A DNA stretch of 64,000 nt from Micrasema longulum. Taxonomy: Eukaryota > Arthropoda > Insecta > Trichoptera > Brachycentridae. The stretch lies in contig JAGVSM010001266.1 of assembly GCA_022494885.1 (NCBI GenBank), forward strand, positions 16,560 through 80,559, in the 5' to 3' direction. The position numbers were made by a program, and so were the translations under genes. The notes beneath the pieces were generated by a model. That model had not been told where the DNA came from and made no database searches. It was given only the letters and a program-made list of their open reading frames with translations. Shown here piece after piece: positions 21,378 through 33,300 of the stretch. Each line of letters starts with the position of its first letter. The first letter of the stretch is position 1.

Positions 21378-24300
21378 GTAATTATTGTGTTATATATGAA
21401 TAATATATTTATATTTAGTACACAGAGCATCATATTTGCAAACTATACCTTTGCTATTTATAAGAATTATTAAATCTTGTGTTTTGAAATGCGTCAACAT
21501 TTTGAGCAAAACTAATATAAATGTTTTAAGACATCTTTGGTTTCGACTACAAACATCACTAAATAATTCCAAGGATATGATACTTAATAAATAAAATGAA
21601 TATTAATTTATAATCAAATATTTAATGATGCTTTTATTAAATAATTATTTTCTGTATAATAATATCACTGTTTCATTTGAGTTTATTTATTTTTGTAACA
21701 AAACAAAATATAACTAGTTGCTTGACTTGGAGAACACCGTCTCAGGCTGGAAAAAAACAGATTCAATCTTAACTCATGGAAGCATTTCCCGAGCAATAGA
21801 GTTATTGATGGTCGGAATAAGCTGCCACAATAGCTGGTCTCAACCTATAGTCTCAAAAAGTAAAAAAATGGACTAGATTTGTTTTTGGATAAGTTAAAGT
21901 GTGTCTAACTTATATTTAAATGGATTAAAGCATATCAGCTTTAAGCTGCTCACTTTAAATTAAATAATTATAATAACTGCCTTTTTTTCTACAGCATGCG
22001 GAGTAACAAGAATTATAATTCCACAAATATTTGAAAATGTGAATTCGTAACAAAAAATAAGCATTTTTGAATGTTTAATAATAACATTGTTAGGAAATAA
22101 CAAATAGCAACGAGAAAATAATAAACTTTATGGTCACCGAATTATCAGCACAATGGCTGACAAATGCCTATAGAACAGCGCAAAACTGTTCTAGATGGAG
22201 GGAGACTGTCAACAGACGAGCCATGTCTGGAGTCGGGCGTGATCACCATCCTCCGAAATAAGGCGCAAATTAAAGACAGTTGTACAATATTACTTTTTAA
22301 ACATTCTCATTTTTTATAATAATGTGTTATTTTTATATATATCTCAATTTGATTGATTTTTAAAATGATACGTATTGACTGTGATATAGTATTTTGTAAA
22401 GTACATGTATAGAAATAAATAGATTGAATTGAAAATATGTAATTTTAGATTCTGATGGGAGTGATAATGAAACTAAAGATAAGTCATCTCCAGTCAATCC
22501 ACTGGAATATAAGACATTTATTCAGAAGAACAAACATGCCGAGGATATCAAAATCAAAGTTGAAAAACCTGATGGTGCCTCGAACCAGCCCGGACGACTT
22601 AGTGATTCTGGGACGGACAGTGAAATGGAAGATGTTAATTCTGAATTACAGGCAAGACATATTATGTGTATTCTAATATATTAGTTTTTTATTAAAAAAT
22701 ATCAAACTGTAATATTTTTGTCACCTTTCGATAAGGACTATCTGTCCACAAAACAAACAGCTTTGAAATCAAGCACTAATTTGAGTCTACTAAAATCAAG
22801 ATTTGATTTTAGTATAAAAGTTATTAATTAATAATATATAAAGGGTTTTTCAATTGGCGTGGGTAGATTTTGACGGCCCGTGGCGGCTATTTTGTCTTGA
22901 TGACATCTGTCAAATATTTTTTTTATTATTCAGTTATTTATGCTTAATCACCATGTCAAGTTACACAATTGAACAGCACGTTCAAATGATAAAATTTTAT
23001 TATCAAAATGAGTGTTCGTTAGTGCAAACATTGGTGCACTGCGCCCATTTTACTGTAGAAGTGGTGGCCCTTCACAGTCAACTCTTCAACGTTTGGTGGC
23101 CAAATTTGAGATGACCAGTTCGAAAATCTATCAGCCAACACCCGTACGTTCAAGGAATGCAAGATCGGCTGAGAACATCTCGGCTGCCCGTGAAAGTGTA
23201 CAGCAGAATCCGAGGCAGTCGATTCCTCGCTGTGCACAAGAACTCGGCTTTTCGCAGACTTCAACTTGGCGAATATTGCGTCGGGACTTAAGCCTACACC
23301 CGTACAAGATTCAACTGACTCAGGAGCTCAAAGTTCATGACCATAGATAACCCTGATTATTCGCTGACTGGGCTTCGAATCGTCTGGAAGGCGACCCCAA
23401 TTTTTGCCAAAAATTTGTTTTTAGCGACGAGGCGCCTTTTTGGATGAATGGCTGTGTTAACAAGCAAAATAGCCATATATCGGACGACACCAACCCACAC
23501 GAGGTTCACCAGATGATAATGTATCCTCAAAAAGTTCCCCTTTGGTGTGGATTTTGGGCCAGCGGCGTCATTGGTCCGTACTTCTTCGAAAACGGTGTTG
23601 GTGAGGCGGTCACCATCAACGGCGAGCGCTACAGAACGATGATAACTAATTTTTTATCGCCCAAATTGAACCATATGGACCCAGACAACATGTGGTTTTA
23701 GCAGGACAGCACTTTGTGCCACACAGCGGACGCCACAATTGACATTCCGCATGAACGATTTGAGGGTAAGGTTATCTCTTGCAGGGGTGATCTGAATTGG
23801 CCACCAAGGTCATGCGATTTGACCCCGCCGAAAGATAATGCCTTCACTGGGGTGTCCCGTACCCGGGAAAACATTTTACATCATTTTGGAACATTCCTTA
23901 AATACACACTAAACATAATTAAATCATAAAAAACATACTCACAAAAACTTATTTTCTTGTACCTATTTGATCCACTTGTCGATCCATTCACCGCCCACTT
24001 CCATTATCCATTTCTTAATAGCAATTTTATAATTAGATCACTTACTAAATAGATACCATAGTAATATTCTTATTAATTACAAGAGATGGAGAATAGTTTT
24101 GAAAATAGAATGTGGAAGTCTGGGAATTTTTATTAAAAAAATAAAATAATATGAACGTTTTGCTTACTCTGTAGGCTATTTTTTGTTGGGTTAAATTTCA
24201 AATGGTCTGTTTTTGTTTTACCTTTTACAGGCAAGTAATGATGACTCCCAAGGAACATCAAAGAAATTAAATTTCCAATATCTCACTGACCACGCTAAGA

Positions 24301-27300
24301 AGCTGGCAGAGGCCAAGCAGAGTTTAGAGTCGTACAACAAGCGCCACTCGGGGCCTACTCGTCAGGAGGAAACGCTTCGAATTGACGAACTGTTAGCCAT
24401 CGGAGAGACTGACAAAGTGGAGGAAAAAATATCCTCCGGTCAAGATGATACAAGCGACTCTGATGTTGAGGATCTAGAAGAAGTAAAAGGTAACTTACCA
24501 ATAATTGATGTATTGACATCTATGTATTTTTATTAGTCAAATCCATCTATGCATTTCTAAATTTTTTTTTCTAATTAATTAATTTCTAATTAATTTTAAT
24601 TTCTAATTAACTATTTCCATTTGAAATTTTTATTAAAAGTTAATAATGCTGAACAAACAAAATACCAATTAAATAATTTTTCTCTCTGCTCTTAAATTCA
24701 AAATTCAAACTGAAGTGAAATATGTGGAATTATTGTATTACAACTTACGGCGTGTACAATGTGTAAAAAGATTTTTTGTTTTTTTGCGATGGCAAATATT
24801 GCTATTGTAATGTAAATAAAGGCACAATTCTGTTGAAAGCATGTTATATTTGGTAAAATTGTTAATAATGTAGTTTATGTTTTATTATTATCATCATTCC
24901 TTGTCCAAAGAGCCTCCATGCATCTCTATCGGCTGCCAACTCCTTTAAATTTATTTTTATACTGTGCAAAAATGTTTTTAAAAAACTCAAACCCTCAAAT
25001 TCTTAAAATTTTAGGTGAATCAAAATCCAATATTCCCAAAGGAGGAATACAGCTGATATTAGATTTGCCAACTGACCGACCCAAGGCCAAAAATAAACAA
25101 CTCGATTTAGAAATGATGCTGAAGCGTCGCATGAACCGAGTAAAAAAAGAATATCAAGTTTTCACACACAAAGTTCACGTCCTCTGCTGGCTTGGGCACG
25201 GGAATTTTGTCAATAAAACTATCAACTATCAAAGCATTATGGCCTCCGCACTTTCCCTTATACCATCTGAACAATGTTATCCAGAGAACCGTATAGATAT
25301 TAAATATGTGGAACAAATCACCAAGTGGTACAACGGCGCCATGAACTTGAAAGAAGATAAAGCTGAATTAAAATACAAACCCAACAAACGGCCCCTTAGT
25401 TTAGCCCTGCTTCAGCAAATTGATAAGAAAACGGCAACTACCAAGAAGAATTTGGCCCTTATATTTGCGTCTATGTTGAGGGCTCTAGGAATAAAATGCA
25501 GAATAGTTTTTTCATTTCGTGTAGTTCCTCTTAGACCTCCCGATACCGAGCTATGTTCACTTTCCATCAAAAACCGAGAACCTTCAAGTAAAAAAAAAGG
25601 TAAAGAAGGCGAAACTTCTAAACATTTTAAAACAACGCCATCTACATCCACGAGTAAAAATGATAAAACCAAAATAACTACGGAATCCAAATCCGATAAA
25701 AGTAAAAAAAAATCTGCACAACCAAAGAAAGTATCAGGAAAAACATGCAAATCTGATACTCTTCAAAATATTCCCCAGTTAGATGGTGCTGATGATCGTG
25801 ATCTTTCAACGAGTGGAACCAGAACCTCCCGTGTCCGAAATAAGAATAAACCTTTAACTCTCAGCAAGAAAAATGCCTCAAATGCATCTGAAAGTAATTT
25901 AAAATCTCCGACACCATCAGGCTCTAATTTATCCTACTGGGATGAACTTATGAAGAACTCAGAATGTGAAATGCCAGCGGTTGAAAAGCGAGTCAGCCAC
26001 AGGAGTTTACAACTTAAAAGCCCCTCTCAAGATGTTTTTAAATCAAAAGTTAAAACAGAAGTTTTCTCACCCATTTCGTCTATCTTCAATGAATCTACTG
26101 TTTCAATAGGAAATGCTCCTTTTGTTGAAAATGAGAATATTTTAGTCAACGCTATCAAAAAAGAGAAAAATATAGTTTTTTCTAAAGTTTTGAAAAACAT
26201 TTTACCTAGTGCTTTAGAAAGTCCAAAGAATCTAAGTTCATCAAAAGCATCAACATCGCAAAATGGTACTAAAGAATCTACATCGCAAAAAGGTCGCAAA
26301 TCAACTTTACAGAAGAAAACTGTTGATTCTGATAAGAAAAGCATTCAAAAGTTAAAGAAATCGGATGAGTTGTCATTATCAAAAAAGTTGTTATTATTAC
26401 CCTTACCAAGTAAGGGTAGTAATATTATCGAACCAAATCCAACTAATGGCAGGAAACAATCTCAATCTTCTAATTCAGAAACGGTTCTTGTTACAAAGAA
26501 ATCGAGAACAACTAAAGGTCCTGACTCGGGCTTGACTAAAGAAATCCAAGAAGTTACTACTCGTCCAAATAGTCGAAGCTCGCAACGATTAAAAGCATCT
26601 TCCAAGGAAGCTACTGCATTACCCAAACCTACAGCGTCGAAAAAAACTACCGCAACCAATGAAGTAACTTCTTCAAAAAAAAATCCTTCATTATCTCGAG
26701 AAATTGTTAGTTCAACTTCGAGCCGAAGAACAGCAGCTCCCGTTGAAAAGAAAAAATCTGCTGTTGTTCCACCGTCTAAAACGTCCAGTATAGAAAAGCA
26801 TCCTCCAAAGCCAGTGAGTCAAGCTAAAAACACCCAGAGAAGAGCTAAGTCTGTTATTCCTCAAGAAGTGAGCAAATATTTCAGTTCTCCCGATAGCTCA
26901 GATAACAGAATTGGGCAAAAAAATCAGAGAAAATCCTGTGATAAAAGAGTCAGTCATAGGGATTTATTGAATAAATCATTGCCAAGCGGTAGTGGATCTC
27001 CCGTCAAGAAGGTTGCTGATGTCACGAAAGGTCTTGTCTCTTTGGTAAAGGATAGAATAAGAGAAAGCAAAGCACAAGCAAGATCCAAGTTAGTCAAAGG
27101 TAAATGTTGAACATAGCACTATGATTATGTAGTATATACTATTCTTAAAATATTTTGCTGTAAGGAATAATAATCATGGCCAATTTGCCAGTGCAGTTTT
27201 CATGTTATATCATCTCTAAAATAAGATTTTTCTAATAAGAAATGCTTCATTATTATATTGCAAATAAATAACGAGGAAGTGTTTTGTTTTTTTCATGTAG

Positions 27301-30300
27301 GTACTATTCTACGAAATAGTAATGAAAACAGTCCTAAATGAGAAAGTTTGGTGGTTTTTAATTTTTTTTTTATTTGTTGGTAGAAGTTTTTTACTAAGCC
27401 GTAGTTTTAAACTAAGCCGATTTAAAAAAAAAAAAATTTATGTATCGTATTATCAGTGCTATGATTTTTTAAAGTTTTGTATTTCTGAAATTACTCCGCA
27501 TGTGACATCTCAATTCCGCTTCTTCTCAGTCAGTTCTGCTGATTGGTCCGTTGGCGGTAAGTAAACCGGAAATCTTCCGCAACTCTCTTATCATTGGTTA
27601 ACTCATATGAACTAGTGACATCGTTCAAAGTAGTTTTTAATAAAATATTTTTTAATGTTTTTTTGTACGTTTTTAAGAAACTTTTCCGTATAATTTAATG
27701 CCAAACATTTTTTGTATCCAATTTCCCGTAGGGCTGAAGTTCCTCATTGACCATTGTAATCATTTACAAATTATACCAGCGGCAACTTTGACAGATTGCA
27801 ATAGCGTGGTATTTTTTTATCTTTCGATTTTCGATATCAATTTTTCATCATACAATTAAATGTTTGTATTGTTATTAAGGCTTAGATAACATCTTAATGC
27901 AATTTCAGGTAGCAGTAAACTTCCTCATTTCAATTTTTAAGTGCTGATATGGTTCAATAAATGGTTTTCAGGTAAAATAAAGGTTATTTCTGATGACGAC
28001 AGTGATTATGTAGAAGAAGTAGTTCCACAAGCTCGAGCCGGTAGAGACTCTCGCAGTAGTGATGCAGACTTCAAACCCAGCAAGAAGCGTCCCCCAGCCA
28101 CTCTAAAGACGATCAAAGATCGGAGAGTCCTGTCCACCGATGATGAGCAGTCCGTAGATGGTGCCAAAAGAAAGGGAGTAAATGTGTGGTGTGAGGTGTT
28201 CGTAGAAGAGGAAGAGCAATGGATTGCTGTAGACGTAGTGAAGGCTCAGGTCCATTGTGGAAGGGAAATATATGTATGTTCACTATTTAATTATAATTAT
28301 TACTGTTTTTTGTCATGCTCTTAATCAAATCATATTTAGTTAAGATAATAAAACCATGGAAATATTACACCAGACTCCCATTTCACACGATGGATATGTT
28401 TCACGTAATACCATGAAAAAAGAAACCGTGTGTTAAAAATAGTATTGTATAAACATTGCGATTGGATCAGTTCGTTAACTTGATACAATTTCAACTAATA
28501 TTTAATATATCAGCCGATTATTGTGTTTTATAAACGTTCATAGCGTTACGAGTCCTTAAATCTATGCTTAAATGGTTACTAGCCAATTTTGGCCGTTTAA
28601 ATGCATTACGATCCGTTACCTTCGGCGCCGCTGACGTATTTGACATGACAGTTGTTTTATATACATATTCCGTTCGTCAAAATGGTCTTCATTTCTGTTG
28701 TAATCTATTTAACCTTTTGTTGTTTAGTTCATTCAAATAGACGAGTTGAAATTATTCAAATAAATGTTTCTGTTTAGTCTAATGGATAAATATATTGAGT
28801 AATTAAAGAAAACTTATTTGAAACATTGTTTATTGATATAAATGTATACAAAAATAATAGATAATAGTAAAAACTATCCATCGTTATCTGCTGCTTTCTT
28901 GCTCTCATTGCTCTCATTGCTCTCATTGCTCTCATTGCTCTCATTGCTCTCATTTAATTTTTTACCTCTTTTTGTGTAAAAACTTTGTTTGAAATCGTCA
29001 AGTATTTGTAATTTGATGTATTTTTTAATCCAGTGGATAGCAATGCGCACCATTCGCGCTTGACAAAAAGAGCTTAGATAAAAAGTTTTTTCATAGACAA
29101 TTGACAAAACAATGTAGAAGCTGGGACTAAAATTTGTATTTCTATGAATATGCTTACCGGCGACCGTCCCTTAACAAAAATGGTTTATAGAACAAAAAAC
29201 CGTCGGTTATTGTAATGAACGGTCAACGGTTCGTAACACTTACGGAAGTTTGATAGATGTTTATAAAATCGGCCCTAAAGCATTTAGAAGCAGTACATAT
29301 GTTTATTAAGCAAATGTATGTGTTTCCAGTCACGTGCAACACACCCAGTAACATACATAGTGGCTTGGGATTCCGAGGGGCATGTGAAGGATGTGACCAG
29401 GCGCTATGTCCCACACTGGAACACTGCCACCAGGAAGCTGAGGATGAATCCTTCTTGGTATGATGAAGCCATGAAGCCCTGGTCAGCTCCACCGAGTTTG
29501 CGAGAAAAACAGGAGGACAAGCAGCTGGACAGGATGCAGTTAGATGCACCACTACCACAATCCATTGTCGAGTAAGTCAACAATTATTCTAAGTTTATAT
29601 GATATTGTACTGTATGTTTTGTTATTGTTTTCAAAATACTTTGTCTTTTATTTGACAAGCGTACGAAAAGCGGTTTGTCTCTTAGAAATGATTGTGAGAC
29701 TATATTTCGGTATTTATATTGCGAGCTGCGATAGGTGTCACCGGCCCGTAGATATAAATAATTTTTCAAGGTACTGTCGGCTGACAGTCTGCTTCTAGAT
29801 TCGGCGGAGTCCAGGAATGTTTGTGTGAAGATTTGTAGGTGTAGTGGCAGAGTAATCGGCGAAATGGAGTTAAACTAGAGTTCTGTCAACCCTTCCATAA
29901 AGCGATTCATTCGTATTCGTGTTCACACGTATGTGTTATGTAGAAACCACTACCACGTTATATGGGAACCGCAATATAAGAATCTCGGAATCAATACAAA
30001 TCCGATTATTCGTACCGCGTTATATAGAAACCACATTAAGTAAATTCCAGAAATAATGAAATTGTACATATGTAAATCAGATCGATTTGTTTTGCATTAC
30101 ATTCATGTGTAAAAATTTCATTCTCAAAGTCCATGTTTTGAAGGATATATTTAATAAATAAAATCGTAAATGGAAATGAATATTTATAATTCTACATATT
30201 TAAATGTATGCTTATTAAATATGACACTTCTTTATTACCTTCTCTAAAATGTTCTTCATCTCTCTTGTAATATGTAAATATTAACTGCTCCTCAGGGAGT

Positions 30301-33300
30301 TGAAACCAGTCCTTGTCTACAAAAATTTGGACAAACTCAAAATATTGTTGACATTATTGTTCACTTTTCATGCATCACCATCGCCATATATTACTGGCCT
30401 AACCCTTTTTTTTAATGGGCCGAAAATCTGATTTTCTGGTTTGCTTGTATTTGGGAGAATTCTCTGATTGCAAGTACATACATGACATTTGTACTTCCTA
30501 ATCAAACCATGTGCAGATGAATGCAATAGATAAACTTTAAAGTCATTTACGTTGTTGGAATGTTGTCCTGTATGAAAAATGTGTTACATTGAATTGATTC
30601 CCATTTTATAATTGTGAATTATTTACAACTCGTTGAAAATGGCCTCCAACATTGAAATATTTGTGTAAATTATAAGAACATCAAATTTATTTTTTCTTTA
30701 AAAAAACTATTTTCAAATATTAATAATATGTACCAATATGCAACGCAACTCCAAAATACAGCCAAAATTTGGTTGCCATTTGGTAAAATGTCCGATCGTG
30801 CACTGGGAAAGAAAGTGTGTGTATATGGCCCAGCTACAAATAAAATATATATGTTATGTTTTTTTTTTATAGTATTTTATGGACATATCAACTACATATT
30901 TTTACTGTGGTACAAATTAATACCGTGTCAATCAATTCATAGACACGGTATCAGTATTTATCCAATTACTTTTATATTGCAAAATTCCTAGTGATTTTTT
31001 AAACAATGGTCCTGAAAATAAATTATGTTCAATAGATCTGTAACCGACCCGTTACAATAATAAAAATAGATAATAATACAATCTATTTTATATTTCCCCC
31101 GGTGTAGCCGAAGGCCGAACCCGAAAGTGAATTTACTCGTCTTTTTTAAGTGTTCAGCACTTTACTTATGTATACTGGGGTCCTATGCTATGTAATAAGC
31201 AATTCAAGAAAATAAAAATAAATAATTCACACAATATTTATTTATTTAGCCTGCGCAGCCAGAACAAGATCACTAACTGTTGTAATTTTGGCTATTTCAG
31301 ATACAAAAACCACCCACTTTATGCTCTAAAACGCCACCTATTGAAGTTCGAGGTGATTTATCCCCCTGACGCTGTAACCTTGGGCTTTGTCAAGAAGGAA
31401 GCCGTGTACGCTCGCGAGTGTGTTCACGTCTGCCACTCGCGGGAAATGTGGGTCAAGGAAGCTAAGGTCGTGAGAGCGGGAGAGTCGCCCTACAAGATAG
31501 TAAAGGCGAGGCCTAAATGGGACAGGGTAAGATCACTGATTTATTTTCTTAAAATTATTTTTTTGTTTGTTTATATTTTTTAATAACCCATTGGGGTTAT
31601 ATTAAAATATAACGTATAGTGCAGTCATGTGCTTTTTCAAGTTGATTTTAAATTTGTCTCCAATGTAATTTTTCAAGTAGTAAGGTAAGTCATTGTAAAG
31701 TCCATTGTATAGTATTTTTGACTGTCTTGCATTTGTCTTTGCTTTTTTAATGTGGTAGTGTTTTTGTTGTCTGACCGAGTTTTGTTGTTTTGCTGTCGGG
31801 ATTGTAGAACGACAAATGTGCGAAAAATGCGACATTGACTTTCTTTAATATTTGGTATTGAATAAGTTGTATAATGGCTCTTTTTTACAGGTTTGAAAAA
31901 AATTTAATATAACTAACTGAAATATCAAATGATATACAGTCGAACTTGGTTATTACGAGGAAGATGAGACTGACTGAATTTGCTCGTTATACCAGAGTAT
32001 ATTATAATCATAAAAGAGTTATACAATCACCATTGCATATTTTCACTAAGTAAACAAAGAGTATACTTATAGTTCATACAAGTAATTAAAAAAAATAAAA
32101 CTACTAATGAAAACCATAATATAATAAATGCTTACAAACATTCCACTTTCTAAATTTCAAATACAGATAAGTAAAAAAAATTCACAATATCTTTAAGATC
32201 TTTCTCGCCACATTCTGTTTCACAAATAATTGCCACTTTTTCACGAATTGAAAAACACTTCCTCTTGTTAGTAGACATGTTTTTAAATCAAGGGTAAGTT
32301 TTTAACTGATATAACATCACCCACTCGTAATGTTCATTATGCATTGACCATAGAACATTACAAAATTCTCAAAAGCGTTGTAAAAACCCCCGAAATACAG
32401 GTGTCATTCATAAACTACAAAAGAAGTTGAAAATAGTAATGTGGTGCCGAACTGGTACTTACTAAGTTCACAAAGCTTGGAAACACTTATTAGGTACTCA
32501 GACTCTTAAGGGCTGTCCAGGGTAGAGGCCTAGCGCGGTAGCGACAACGGGCGCAAAATTTAAACATACGAAAACATATGAAAAATGCCACACATGGCCA
32601 TAGTGCGAGGCTTGTGGCGGGCGCGACAAATGAATGTTCGAGGCCTTACATACTGTCATAAACGTCATCTGATCTTATCATCTATAATAAATTAAAATTT
32701 TAATTTATTTATCATAAATAAAAAAATTAAAGTTTTATGATTTATTTATATATTAAATCTAATTTAGCCGCTTGTTTAGATTTTATTACTTGGGTTTTAT
32801 TTCGAAAATTATGTTTTAAACGATTGAAGAGTTTTTGCTTAACTGTTGACAATATTTTTGTATGAGTACATAATTTAATTACACTGACAGCTGCCAGCTA
32901 GTATTGTATCTATGATAATAAGTAGCACATAAATAAATATGAACTAAGAAAATATGTATATCTCTTATTAAAAAAAACAACATTAAATTTTAATTAGTAT
33001 GAATGTATTATTGTTTTATATTTTTTTCTTTATATATCTTATGTTTTTATTTTTCTTTTTTCTGTACTCTGTCTTATTTAAAACTATATAAACTCTTATA
33101 AATAAACAACTAAAACAGTGTAAGTCACTCTCCAAGCACAAGAGTTAGTCTCTTTATTTGGAGAGTTACAGTGATAACATTTACTAGATGTGTAAAAGTT
33201 GATATGTTTCGAATTTTACAAAAACATGTACTTTTTATGAAATTTATGAATAAAAAAAAAATGTTCGCATGTGTATTATTATTTGCCATCTCTTTTTTTC

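Noticed and set aside
24918..25014. Open frame continuing upstream of XPC exon 4, giving a Met start MHLYRLPTP
   Set aside because: It runs through a LINE fragment and past the TTTTAG acceptor at 25014. The phase join to exon 3 and the XPC alignment begin at 25015.
28901..28954. Direct repeats considered as a CRISPR-like array
   Set aside because: Contiguous 9-bp units without spacers in a eukaryotic intron; it is a minisatellite.
28874..29107. Minus-strand frame ending in (SNE)n
   Set aside because: It is the translation of a 9-bp minisatellite within an XPC intron, without splice or homology support.
32844..33179. Solo LTR with ends TGTTGAC...ATAACA and near-duplicate TTAAC/TTTAC flanks
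   Set aside because: The second copy at 53397 is homologous past the supposed 3' end and not before it, so these boundaries are not supported.
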